Shown here: piece by piece, positions 42,467-50,601 of the stretch
Layout of the letters: the number at the start of each line of letters is the position of its first letter
How positions within the stretch are numbered: the stretch's first letter is position 1
From: Primorskyibacter flagellatus
GTDB lineage: Bacteria > Pseudomonadota > Alphaproteobacteria > Rhodobacterales > Rhodobacteraceae
Length of the DNA stretch: 64,000 nt
Assembly: GCF_014638275.1 (NCBI RefSeq)
Contig: NZ_BMFJ01000001.1
Coordinates: forward strand, 1,352,338-1,416,337
Reading direction: 5' to 3'
The notes under the pieces: model-generated
Databases searched by the model: none
Told to the model about the DNA's origin: nothing
Seen by the model: the letters and a program-made list of their open reading frames with translations, nothing else
Program-made: the position numbers and the translations under genes

Positions 42467-45246
42467 TCCGTATCCTCCGTCTCGATGGCAGCATCCACCA
42501 GTGCCGCGGCCGAGGCAATGCGGGTCGACAGCATGTCCTGCAACGCCTGCCAGCTGTCCACCCCGAGGTTGCGCAACACGAAGTCGCGACCTCCCAGACC
42601 GATCGTTTCGGGATCGGGCGCGGCATCGCTCAGCAGCTTCAGGGTCAGGTTAAGGCGGCGCAGCATGTGCCAGGTCTCGGACAGCTCCGCAGCGGAATCC
42701 GGATCGGTCCAGCCACAGGCCGCCGCCGCATCCAGTCCGGCGCGGATCCCCGGATCGGCCGAGCCCGTCGCCAGTAACCCGGCCTGCGACAGCAATTCGA
42801 TGTCCTGCATCCGGCCGCGTCCCAGTTTCAGGTCCCAGTCGGCGGGCGGTTTCGCGGCGGCCAGCCGGGCACGCATGTCCGACACGTCGCGGCGCAGGGC
42901 ATCGCGGTCACGCTTGCGGGCCAGCAGGTCGCGGCGGAAGGCCTGCACGTCGCGGCTCAGCGCCTCACCGCCCGCGATAGGCCGGGCTGAGGTCAGCGCC
43001 ATGTGTTCCCAGGTCCAGGCCTCGCCGTCCTGGTAGTTGCGGAAGGCCCCGAAAGAGGTGGCGACCGGCCCCTGGTTGCCCGAGGGGCGCAGGCGCATGT
43101 CGACCTCGTAGAGCCGCCCTTCCGCCGTCGGAGCGGAGAGCGCGGTGACCAGCGCCTGCGTGAGCCGCGCGTAGTAAGTCCTTGACGGCAGGGGTTTCCG
43201 GCCCGACGACATGTCGTCCTCACCGGGGTCGTAGATCACGATCAGGTCGAGGTCGGAGCGTGCGTTCAGGCGGGCGGTGCCAAGCGACCCCATGCCCAGC
43301 ACAATCGCACCGCGCCCCGGCGGAGGGCCATGCCGTCGGGAGAAATTGCCAATGACCACGGGCCAGAGTCCGCACAGTACAGCGTCGGCAAGGTCGGAAT
43401 ACTGGGCAGAGGCCTCTTCAGGCGAAATCAGGCCGCGCAGGTGGTGCACGCCGATCCGGAAATGCCAGTCCTTCTGCCAGCGGCGGGCGGCGTCAAGCTG
43501 CGCTTCGTAGTCCGGTTCGGCCTTCAGAGCGTCGGTCAGCCGCGCAATGAGCGCGTCGGCCCCCGGCCAGGCTGAAAAGAAGGTCCCTGCGATGACCGCG
43601 TCGAACACCCCGGCATTGCGCGACAGGTACAGCGCGAGGTCGGGTGCGGTGCCGGTGATGTCGCCAAGCAGGTCGATCAGCTGCGGATTGGCCTCGAACA
43701 GCGAAAACAGCTGTACCCCGGCGGGCAGGCCCGAAAGGAACCCGTCGAAGGCCATCAGCGCCTCCTCCGGCCGCGCGGCGCGAGACAGGGCCTGCAGAAG
43801 ACGGGGACGGAGGCGGGCAAAAATCTCCTGCGCGCGGGCGGAGCGCAGGGCGGGATAGCTGCGCCAGCGGGCGACCAGTGCGGCGTCGACCTCGGGTGCG
43901 TCCTCCGGCAAATCCGGCTCTTCCGTCTGTTCGTTGGCGAAGAAATTCTCGCAAGTGGTGTGAACCTCTTCCAGCCGCTCCCGGAGTGTCAGCCGGAACT
44001 CTTTCGGATCGGTGCCGGAGAGGGCGGCGATGCGGTCAATCCCCTCTTCCGACTGCGGCAGGGCGTGGGTCTGGGCGTCGTTCACCATCTGGATCCGGTG
44101 CTCCACTTCCCGCAAGGCGCGGTAGTGGCCGGACAGACGATCCGCTGCCTCTGCGGCGGCCCAGTTGCGCTGCGCCAGCAGGCCTAGCGCCTCCACTGTG
44201 CCGCGGACGCGCAGCGCGGGATCGCGGCCGCCGGCGACGATCTGGTGGAACTGGGCGAAGAACTCGATCTCCCGTATGCCGCCGCGCCCGAGTTTCATGT
44301 CGTGGCCCGGCAGGGTGATCGCGCCGTGGTGGCCCTTGTGGTCGCGGATGGCCTGTCGCATGTCGTGGGCGTCGCGGATGGCGGCATAATCCAGGTGACG
44401 CCGCCAGACGAAGGGCTTCAGCGCGGTCAGGAACCGGTCCCCCGCGGCGATGTCCCCGGCACAGGGGCGGGCCTTGATATAGGCGGCGCGCTCCCACGTC
44501 CGGCCGAGGCTTTCGTAGTACCGCTCCGCCGCCTCCATCGACACGCAGACCGGCGTGACCGAAGGGTCCGGTCGCAGGCGAAGGTCGGTGCGGAAGACGT
44601 AACCATCTTCCGTGATGTCCGACAGGGTGGCGGCCATGGTCCGGGTGGCGCGGATATAGGCGGGACGCGCCTCGGCGTAGCCGTCGGCGTCGAAGCGGGT
44701 TTCGTCGAACAGGCAGATCAGGTCGATGTCGGAAGAGTAGTTGAGCTCTCCGGCGCCCATCTTTCCCATTGCGAGAACGGTCATTCCGGCCCCGGTCGCG
44801 AGGTCCTCCTCCGCCATGCCGGGCAGCTTGCCGCGCCGGATCAGAGGGGCCAGCGCGTCCTTCAGGGCCAGGTCGGTGGCGAGGTCGGCAAAGCGGGTCA
44901 GCGTGCCGGTCACCTCCTCCAGAGGCCATACACCGCCAAGGTCAGCCAACGCGGCAAGAAGGGCGACCCGCCGCTTGCCCTGCCGCAGGCCGGAGCGGAG
45001 CGTATCGGGGTCGAGGGCGCGCAGGCGGTCGAACTCCTGCTCCAGCGCCTGTTCTGGGGCGTCGAGCGCGTCGGCGACCCAGTCGGCCTCTTTCTGGATC
45101 AGGCTCAGAAGATAGGGGCTGGACCCGCCTGCCCCGGCAATCAGGTCGCCTGCAGGCCCCGTCAGCGGCAGTGCCTCGCGCGCATCGGCGGCGCGGTCCG
45201 CATCGTGCGGGCGCGGCAGGCGGGTCAGTCGGGCTGCGATTGTCAT
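42463..45246 (-). CDS. glnE: bifunctional glutamine synthetase adenylyltransferase/deadenylase
   Basis: Adds and removes AMP on glutamine synthetase in response to nitrogen status signalled through PII. A 927-residue protein with two nucleotidyltransferase domains: GKMGAGELNYSSDIDLICLFDE (deadenylase) in the N-half and GMGSLGTARLNARSDLDLIVIYD (adenylylase) in the C-half; both keep the acidic D-x-D residues. Each is followed by a helical bundle (HRIQMVNDAQTHALP type). ATG 45246; the extended frame upstream is antisense of the YbaK gene. Divergent from that gene. Confidence 0.95.
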   Translation of the reverse strand: MTIAARLTRLPRPHDADRAADAREALPLTGPAGDLIAGAGGSSPYLLSLIQKEADWVADALDAPEQALEQEFDRLRALDPDTLRSGLRQGKRRVALLAALADLGGVWPLEEVTGTLTRFADLATDLALKDALAPLIRRGKLPGMAEEDLATGAGMTVLAMGKMGAGELNYSSDIDLICLFDETRFDADGYAEARPAYIRATRTMAATLSDITEDGYVFRTDLRLRPDPSVTPVCVSMEAAERYYESLGRTWERAAYIKARPCAGDIAAGDRFLTALKPFVWRRHLDYAAIRDAHDMRQAIRDHKGHHGAITLPGHDMKLGRGGIREIEFFAQFHQIVAGGRDPALRVRGTVEALGLLAQRNWAAAEAADRLSGHYRALREVEHRIQMVNDAQTHALPQSEEGIDRIAALSGTDPKEFRLTLRERLEEVHTTCENFFANEQTEEPDLPEDAPEVDAALVARWRSYPALRSARAQEIFARLRPRLLQALSRAARPEEALMAFDGFLSGLPAGVQLFSLFEANPQLIDLLGDITGTAPDLALYLSRNAGVFDAVIAGTFFSAWPGADALIARLTDALKAEPDYEAQLDAARRWQKDWHFRIGVHHLRGLISPEEASAQYSDLADAVLCGLWPVVIGNFSRRHGPPPGRGAIVLGMGSLGTARLNARSDLDLIVIYDPGEDDMSSGRKPLPSRTYYARLTQALVTALSAPTAEGRLYEVDMRLRPSGNQGPVATSFGAFRNYQDGEAWTWEHMALTSARPIAGGEALSRDVQAFRRDLLARKRDRDALRRDVSDMRARLAAAKPPADWDLKLGRGRMQDIELLSQAGLLATGSADPGIRAGLDAAAACGWTDPDSAAELSETWHMLRRLNLTLKLLSDAAPDPETIGLGGRDFVLRNLGVDSWQALQDMLSTRIASAAALVDAAIETEDTE

Positions 45247-45309
45247 GGGCGGAGATTCCACGTCACGAGGGGTCTGGTCAATGTCCCTGCTCTCGGCCAG
45301 ATTGCCGCC

Positions 45310-45786
45310 ATGAGCAAGAGCATGAAACGCGTGATCCGCGCCCTCGAAGAGGCCGGGATCGAGACCGAGATCGTCGAACTGGGCACGGCCCGCACCGCGC
45401 AGGAAGCGGCGGACGGGGTCGGCTGCGCGCTGGACCAGATCGCCAAGTCCATCATCTTTGCCGGGGCGGAGAGCGGCGCGGCGCTGCTGTTCCTGACAGC
45501 AGGGGGAAACCAGGTGGATGCGGACAAGGCCTCTGCCCTGGCCGGGGAACCGCTGGCCAAAGCCGATGCGGCGCTGATCCGGGAGCAGACCGGTTTCGCC
45601 ATCGGCGGGGTCGCCCCGGTCGGTCACCTGAACCCGATCCGGGCCTGGGTCGACCCGCGGCTGATGGAGTTCGACCGGGTCTGGGCGGCGGCGGGCACGC
45701 CGCATCACGTGTTTGCGCTGAATCCGGCCGATCTCCCCCGGATTTCGGGGGCGCAAGCGGCTGATTTCGTTAATACTCCGTCGTAA
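45310..45786 (+). CDS. YbaK/EbsC-type aminoacyl-tRNA deacylase-like protein
   Basis: A 158-residue protein of the YbaK/ProX family, which hydrolyses mischarged aminoacyl-tRNA (Cys/Ala-tRNA-Pro). Family pattern: IEIVELGTARTAQEAADGVGCALDQIAKSIIF, the conserved lysine in AKSIIF, GNQVDADKASALAGEPLAKAD and GGVAPVGH. ATG 45310 follows a divergent gap of 63 bases from glnE. The last codons overlap the first half of the operator pair described next. Confidence 0.9.
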   Translation: MSKSMKRVIRALEEAGIETEIVELGTARTAQEAADGVGCALDQIAKSIIFAGAESGAALLFLTAGGNQVDADKASALAGEPLAKADAALIREQTGFAIGGVAPVGHLNPIRAWVDPRLMEFDRVWAAAGTPHHVFALNPADLPRISGAQAADFVNTPS

Positions 45787-45863
45787 ATGTAAATTTCTTT
45801 CACATCGCCCCTTGCGAAGCGGCGATGCAGTTCCGATCTTGGTGATGTGAAAGGAATTCACAT
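45787..45863. promoter_or_regulatory. twin 19-base palindromic operator before the DUF2852 gene
   Basis: Two related palindromes: ATGTAAATTTCTTTCACAT at 45787-45805 and ATGTGAAAGGAATTCACAT at 45845-45863. Each has arms ATGTRAA/TTCACAT and a five-base centre; their centres are 58 bases apart. The downstream one is 26 bases from the DUF2852 start. A dimeric regulator is the simple explanation. Confidence 0.6.
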
Positions 45864-45888
45864 TGAACCACGAACACGGAGCACTGAC

Positions 45889-46335
45889 ATGACCCCCGCC
45901 ACCGCCACTGCCTATACCGGACAGGATGCCCCCCATATGGGCTGGCTGTCCCGGTCCGAGGCCTGGCTCGACAGCAAAGGCAAAGGGGCCTGGATCGCCG
46001 CAATGGTCCTCGGCTTTGTCTTCTTCTGGCCTGTCGGCCTCGCCCTTCTTGCCTACATGATCTGGAGCAAACGCATGTTTTCGAAATCCTGCCGCCGTCA
46101 TGGCCGCCACAACGAAATGCGCCGCGCCGGCTACGCCGCGATGAAAAACTCCGGCAACACTGCCTTCGACGCCTACAAGGCCGACACGCTGCGCCGCCTG
46201 GAAGAGGAACAGGAACAGTTCGAAGCCTTCCTGGAACGACTGCGTGAAGCCAAGGACAAGGCCGAATTCGATCAGTTCATGGACGACCGCGCGAAACGCC
46301 GCGAGGAAAACGTCCGCGAAGACGAAGACGCCTGA
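45889..46335 (+). CDS. DUF2852 family membrane protein
   Basis: A 148-residue protein with one strong helix at ~34-56 (WIAAMVLGFVFFWPVGLALLAYMIW), followed by a C-terminal charged helical tail of about 90 residues rich in Arg, Glu and Lys (YKADTLRRLEEEQEQFEAFLERL). These are the features of DUF2852, an alphaproteobacterial family of unknown function; the long charged helix suggests coiled-coil assembly at the membrane. ATG 45889 was chosen because the operator spans the region before it. The RDD gene follows 63 bases later. Confidence 0.86.
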   Translation: MTPATATAYTGQDAPHMGWLSRSEAWLDSKGKGAWIAAMVLGFVFFWPVGLALLAYMIWSKRMFSKSCRRHGRHNEMRRAGYAAMKNSGNTAFDAYKADTLRRLEEEQEQFEAFLERLREAKDKAEFDQFMDDRAKRREENVREDEDA

Positions 46336-46398
46336 TCGACCCCGACCCTGACGGGGGGCCATTCCGGCCCCCTGCCCTGCCCCGATACGGAGACCCCG

Positions 46399-46848
46399 AT
46401 GACCGCCCAGACCTGGACCATTCCCGACCCGCAGGTCCAACCCGAATTCTACGCCGACATTCCGCTCAAGCGCCTGCTGGCCTGGGTGGTGGACTGCGTA
46501 CTGATCGGGTTGACGGTGGCGCTGATCGTGCCCTTCACCGCCTTCGTGGGCCTGTTCTTCCTGCCTTTGATGTTCCTGGTGATCGGGTTTCTGTACCGCT
46601 GGATGACCCTGGCGGGCGGATCGGCAACCTGGGGCATGCGCCTGATGTCGGTTGAGATGCGGGACGGCTACGGGCGGCGCTTTGACGGCGGCACGGCGTT
46701 CCTGCACACGCTCGGCTATTCGGTCTCGCTGGCCTTCCCGGTGCTGCAGGTCATCTCCGTCATCATGATGCTGACCGGATCGCGGGCGCAGGGCCTGACG
46801 GACAATGTCCTCGGCACGGTCGCAATCAACCGAAGCGCCGCATTTTGA
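46399..46848 (+). CDS. RDD family membrane protein
   Basis: A 149-residue protein with the RDD pattern: IPLKRLLAWVVDCVLIGLTVAL (Arg and Asp-Asp-type positions on helix 1), two further helices and GSATWGMRLMSVEMRDGYGR. RDD proteins act as small antiporters or membrane accessory factors; the role here is unknown. Probably co-transcribed with the DUF2852 gene. A terminator follows at 46878. Confidence 0.88.
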   Translation: MTAQTWTIPDPQVQPEFYADIPLKRLLAWVVDCVLIGLTVALIVPFTAFVGLFFLPLMFLVIGFLYRWMTLAGGSATWGMRLMSVEMRDGYGRRFDGGTAFLHTLGYSVSLAFPVLQVISVIMMLTGSRAQGLTDNVLGTVAINRSAAF

Positions 46849-46877
46849 TGCGAATCTGAGAACAGTTCATTGCCCGC

Positions 46878-46905
46878 CGGCCCGGAACAGCTCCGGGCCG
46901 TTTTG
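46878..46905 (+). terminator. intrinsic terminator after RDD gene
   Basis: CGGCCCGGA (46878-46886) pairs with TCCGGGCCG (46892-46900) around ACAGC, followed by TTTTGCGTTTT. A strong stem with a T-rich tail. Confidence 0.87.
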
Positions 46906-47103
46906 CGTTTTCCGGGTCGGGAGGCGCGGACAATGACGGATGGCGGTGCAAGCAGGCAGGGTGGCGGGGCAGGCAAAGACCCCGACACGGGCAGGTCCGG
47001 CAGGTTTGCGAGGGCGAGACGGCGGCGCTGGCCTCTTCCTTTGACAACTGCGCCGGCTTATGTATCGTCTCCTCTCAACAAGCCCGACAAAAACACACGA
47101 CCC

Positions 47104-47922
47104 ATGCGCCACACCCTTCCGCTGACGCCGCAATTCTATGTGACGGCCCCCCAGCCCTGCCCCTATCTCGAGGGCCGGATGGAGCGGAAGCTTTTCACGT
47201 CCCTTTCCGGCGACGGCGCGATGCAGCTGAATGATTCCCTCTCCAAGCAGGGGTTCCGGCGGTCGCAGAACGTGCTGTACCGGCCCTCCTGCGCGGATTG
47301 TGCGGCCTGCCTGTCGGCACGGATCGACGTCGCGGCCTTTGCACCGACCCGCAGCCAGCGCCGCACGCTGAACCGCAATGCGGAACTGTCGCGCCGCGCG
47401 ACTTCGCCCTGGGCGACGGAGGATCAGTACGAACTGTTCCGCGATTACCTGGATGAGCGGCACGCGGATGGCGGCATGGCGGACATGGACGTCTTCGAAT
47501 TCGCCGCGATGATCGAGGAAACCCCGATCCGGTCGCGTGTCATCGAATACGTACATCCCGAACGCGGGCTGACCGGCGTGGCGCTGACCGACGTGCTCGA
47601 TGACGGGCTGTCGATGGTCTATTCCTTCTACGACCCGGACCGTCAGGGTGACAGTCTCGGCACCTACATGATCCTCGATCACATAGAGATCGCGCGGGAG
47701 GCCGGGCTGCCCTACGTCTACCTCGGCTACTGGGTGCCGGGATCGCCCAAGATGGGGTACAAGGCCAAGTTCAAGGGGGTCGAACTGTATGTCGGCGGCA
47801 AATGGGCCCCGATGCGCGACCCCTCGGACTATGATGCGGAACGGCATCCGCTGAAGACCGACCCGATCGCGGAGCAGGTCGCGAATATCTCCCTGCCGGA
47901 CCTGCGCTCTCCGCGCGGGTGA
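47104..47922 (+). CDS. bpt: aspartate/glutamate leucyltransferase (N-end rule; arginyltransferase family)
   Basis: Attaches leucine (or arginine, depending on subtype) to N-terminal Asp/Glu so that ClpS-ClpAP can degrade the protein. The 272-residue enzyme has the N-terminal cysteine cluster PCPYLEGR and [16 protein letters not shown], expected to bind Fe-S or Zn, plus the acyltransferase region [25 protein letters not shown] and [23 protein letters not shown] 47104 is preceded by an intergenic stretch 46906-47103; the frame upstream is not conserved. Confidence 0.93.
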   Translation: MRHTLPLTPQFYVTAPQPCPYLEGRMERKLFTSLSGDGAMQLNDSLSKQGFRRSQNVLYRPSCADCAACLSARIDVAAFAPTRSQRRTLNRNAELSRRATSPWATEDQYELFRDYLDERHADGGMADMDVFEFAAMIEETPIRSRVIEYVHPERGLTGVALTDVLDDGLSMVYSFYDPDRQGDSLGTYMILDHIEIAREAGLPYVYLGYWVPGSPKMGYKAKFKGVELYVGGKWAPMRDPSDYDAERHPLKTDPIAEQVANISLPDLRSPRG

Positions 47923-47923
47923 T

Positions 47924-48499
47924 CTAGCGCGCCATCAGTTTGAGAAGCGTCGGCTGGTCCGGCAGACCCGTGGGCGTCAGCCCGTTGGCGTTCTGGTAGG
48001 CCTGAAGCGCCTGCGAAAGCTTGTCCGGCCCTCCGGAGGGGAAGCCAGCCGCCGCGAGCCTTGCGTGAACGTCAGAAAGCAGCGGGGCGTAGATCATCGT
48101 GACCTTGCCGTCATGCTTCACCGCAACCGCATCCGCCCGGTCTCGCAGCCTCGCGTCGGCAAGGTAATTGACCAGTTCGGTCGCCCCCTTCTCGACCACC
48201 TCGTCACCATTGGCGGCGCAGAACTGCGCCAGAAGCCCGGTCAGGGTGCCGGGGGTCTGCCAGGGGGTCAGGTCAAAGGTCCCGGTCAGCAGCCGGTTGT
48301 GCGCGGTCATGTAGCCCGAGAGCCAGACCGCGACGTCGCGCGCCCGCGGTTCGTCGGGGGACAAGGCTGCGAAATCGGCGCAGATCATGCGCCCCGGCCC
48401 TTCGACCGCGTAGCTGCCGTTTCCATCGGCCGCGGTCAGAGGAGGCGCGGCAAGCGCGGCACAGACCGCGCCCGCCAGGATCGCCCGGTCAGGCCGCAC
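47924..48499 (-). CDS. secreted protein with HdeA-like and peptidoglycan-binding-like domains
   Basis: A 191-residue exported protein read from GTG 48499: signal peptide RPDRAILAGAVCAALAA, an HdeA-like segment (MICADFAALSPDEPRARDVAVWLSGYM with a matching second Cys at LAQFCAANGDE), and a C-terminal peptidoglycan-binding-like repeat (LSQALQAYQNANGLTPTGLPDQPTLLKLM). Start overlaps the stop of the VPLPA-CTERM gene by 11 bases, so it is probably coupled to it. It may help at the cell wall; the fusion of the two domains is notable. Confidence 0.7.
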   Translation of the reverse strand: MRPDRAILAGAVCAALAAPPLTAADGNGSYAVEGPGRMICADFAALSPDEPRARDVAVWLSGYMTAHNRLLTGTFDLTPWQTPGTLTGLLAQFCAANGDEVVEKGATELVNYLADARLRDRADAVAVKHDGKVTMIYAPLLSDVHARLAAAGFPSGGPDKLSQALQAYQNANGLTPTGLPDQPTLLKLMAR

Positions 48500-49760
48500 G
48501 TTTGCGCAGGCGGGCCAGGCCAAGACCACCAAGGCCGGAGAGCAGCAGCACCATGCCCGCGGGCAGTGGGACCGCCGGGTAGTCCGTGACAATGGCCGTC
48601 TGGGTCACCGCCGACCCGGTGCCAAGACCCGAGAAGCCGAGCCCGATGACAAAGGTGGTCTGATCCTCGGGCAGGATGCCGAGTTCAGGGTCGATGCCGG
48701 TCAGTTCAAAGCCGGTGACGGCCTCTGACAGCACCACGGTCTCGCCCGGGTCGATTGTGAAGGTGGTGCCGTCCGGCAGGCGGACGACGTAGCCGTCGGC
48801 GTCGTTCACGGCGGCAAGGGTCGGGGCGACGATCGTGGTGATCTCACCCGGGCCGACCATTTCGTAGACGTAGCCAGTGGCGATTTCCGGATCGATGAAG
48901 ACGATGTCGTTGCCCGAGATACTGACCTCTTCAAGCGAGAATTCGTAGGTCGGCACGCCGCCTTCGTCCTCCACCGACACGAGCGTCGGCAGCAGCGGCG
49001 TCTCTTCCGAGGTGCCGTCCGCCGCGCCGAAGTTGCGCAGTTCGATCTGGTCGGAGGATGTCAGCTCACCGCTGATGAATTCGGAGAACCGGACATAGTC
49101 TGTCTCCAGGTCCTCGAACTCCATGTATTCGTATTCCACCACGGCGCGTTCCAGGTCGGTCAGGTCGGGCACATCGCCCGCCGCGTCCTCGAACCAGTTG
49201 GAGCCGCCGGAGAACAGAAGCATGATGCCGCTGTTCATATGCTCTGGATCCTCTTCCGGAAGGAAGGCGCGCAGCCCGATGACATCCAGCGTCTCACCGC
49301 CCTCGCCCACGACGAGGTTGTTGGCCACCAGCACATCCGTCCGCGCTGTCACGGCCTGACCGACGATGTCGCCGCCGTAGAAGACCCGAAAGCTGGAGGA
49401 GAGACCGAAGCTTCCGATCTGGGTCCCCTCCTGATCGGTAAATCCGGTGAGGTCCTGCGCCAGCACGTCGGTATTAAAGGTCCAGATACCGGAGAGGAAG
49501 CCTTCGCTTTCGATGTATGTCGGCGCGTTGGTCGGCGAGATCGACAGCTCGTCCCGGCTCCAGATACCCGCGTTGTTCACGGTCTGGAGGTATTCGTCGT
49601 AGAAGCAGTAGTTGCAATATTCGTCGTAAGAATCCGGAGATGGACCGGAGTAGTAGAACTCCTGCACGACGGGGACATTGACGCTGAACTGAACGACATC
49701 TGCGTGGGCGGCAGAGGCCAGGGCACTCATGACCAGGGCTGGCAGGACGCGGTTTTTCAT
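48489..49760 (-). CDS. VPLPA-CTERM exported protein (4 of 4)
   Basis: A 423-residue secreted protein, the largest of the four. Signal peptide MKNRVLPALVMSALASAAHA; an acidic region rich in Asp, Glu and Tyr (DEYCNYCFYDEYLQTV includes two cysteines); C-terminal VPLPAGMVLLLSGLGGLGL with the basic end ARLRKRAA. Start ATG 49760 at the signal peptide. The acidic, Tyr-rich body suggests calcium or carbohydrate binding but no domain is recognised. Followed and overlapped by the GTG-start secreted protein, hence a two-gene unit. Confidence 0.88.
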   Translation of the reverse strand: MKNRVLPALVMSALASAAHADVVQFSVNVPVVQEFYYSGPSPDSYDEYCNYCFYDEYLQTVNNAGIWSRDELSISPTNAPTYIESEGFLSGIWTFNTDVLAQDLTGFTDQEGTQIGSFGLSSSFRVFYGGDIVGQAVTARTDVLVANNLVVGEGGETLDVIGLRAFLPEEDPEHMNSGIMLLFSGGSNWFEDAAGDVPDLTDLERAVVEYEYMEFEDLETDYVRFSEFISGELTSSDQIELRNFGAADGTSEETPLLPTLVSVEDEGGVPTYEFSLEEVSISGNDIVFIDPEIATGYVYEMVGPGEITTIVAPTLAAVNDADGYVVRLPDGTTFTIDPGETVVLSEAVTGFELTGIDPELGILPEDQTTFVIGLGFSGLGTGSAVTQTAIVTDYPAVPLPAGMVLLLSGLGGLGLARLRKRAA

Positions 49761-50086
49761 GGTGTTCCCTCGAAATATCATGACTTGTGAATACCTTCGG
49801 TCTAAACGACCGGTGCCTACGCCTCAAGGAAACGGGCTGTTCTTGACGCAACGTCAATCAATCCTCGCACCGTCAGCCTGTCGATAGGGACCAGCGACCG
49901 CCGTCGGGTCACGGGACATTTCATGACGTTACAGCGGCTCACGTCCTTACGCGGAGGCGCATGTCCGTATCGGCGCTCCGCCGCTCTTTTCGCCCGTTCG
50001 CGGGACCCGGCAGCAGGGTTGGGTGTTGTGTCTGCACAATCAGGCTCCGGCACTGTCGGGGTCGCAAGCAACCGAAAGGACATCAG
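49761..50086. promoter_or_regulatory. divergent promoter region with palindrome TTGACGCAACGTCAA
   Basis: Between the divergent VPLPA-CTERM and glycine-zipper genes. The only clear element is the 15-base palindrome TTGACG-CAA-CGTCAA at 49843-49857. The rest shows no gene. Confidence 0.5.
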
Positions 50087-50542
50087 ATGTTCAGAACCGC
50101 ACTCATCGCCGCCGCCGCAGGCTCGGCCCTTCTTGCCACTGCCGCCGTGGCCGAGACCACCGTCTACACCCAGAATGGCGCGACCGTGTACACCGAGAAG
50201 AACACCGAGGAGAAGGCCGGCAACGCCCGTGCCGGTGCCGTTGCGGGTGCCACCGCAGGCGCCATCGTCGGCGGGCCGGTCGGTGCCGTCGTCGGGGCCG
50301 CCATCGGCGCCACGGGCGGCAATGCCGCCACGCCGGACCGCGAAGTCGTGACCTATGTCCAGACCAACCCGGTCGCCCCCGTCATCATCGACGGCCAGGT
50401 CGCCGCGGGCTACATCGTTCCGGAAACGGTCGTGCTGACCCCGGTGCCGGAGACCGAATACGCCTATGTCTACACGGACTCCAACCCGATCATCGTGGAC
50501 GCGCAGACCCGCCAGGTGATCGAGGTCGTTCCGGTCAACTGA
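50087..50542 (+). CDS. secreted glycine-zipper / DUF1236-like protein
   Basis: A 151-residue exported protein: signal peptide (FRTALIAAAAGSALLATAAVAE), a glycine-zipper stretch ARAGAVAGATAGAIVGGPVGAVVGAA (residues ~45-70) that may insert in or pack on membrane, and a C-terminal VVTYVQTNP...GYIVPETVVLTPVPE repeated-valine domain as in DUF1236. Role unknown; similar proteins are stress-related outer-envelope components. ATG 50087; followed by a terminator. Confidence 0.8.
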   Translation: MFRTALIAAAAGSALLATAAVAETTVYTQNGATVYTEKNTEEKAGNARAGAVAGATAGAIVGGPVGAVVGAAIGATGGNAATPDREVVTYVQTNPVAPVIIDGQVAAGYIVPETVVLTPVPETEYAYVYTDSNPIIVDAQTRQVIEVVPVN

Positions 50543-50563
50543 CCGGCGTCCCCGCAAAGCGAA

Positions 50564-50591
50564 ACGGCCCGGGTTGCTCCGGGCCGTTTTC
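50564..50591. terminator. bidirectional intrinsic terminator
   Basis: ACGGCCCGG (50564-50572) and CCGGGCCGT (50579-50587), six-base loop, followed by TTTCC on the plus strand; it lies between convergent genes. Confidence 0.85.
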
Positions 50592-50601
50592 CTGTGTGGT
50601 G

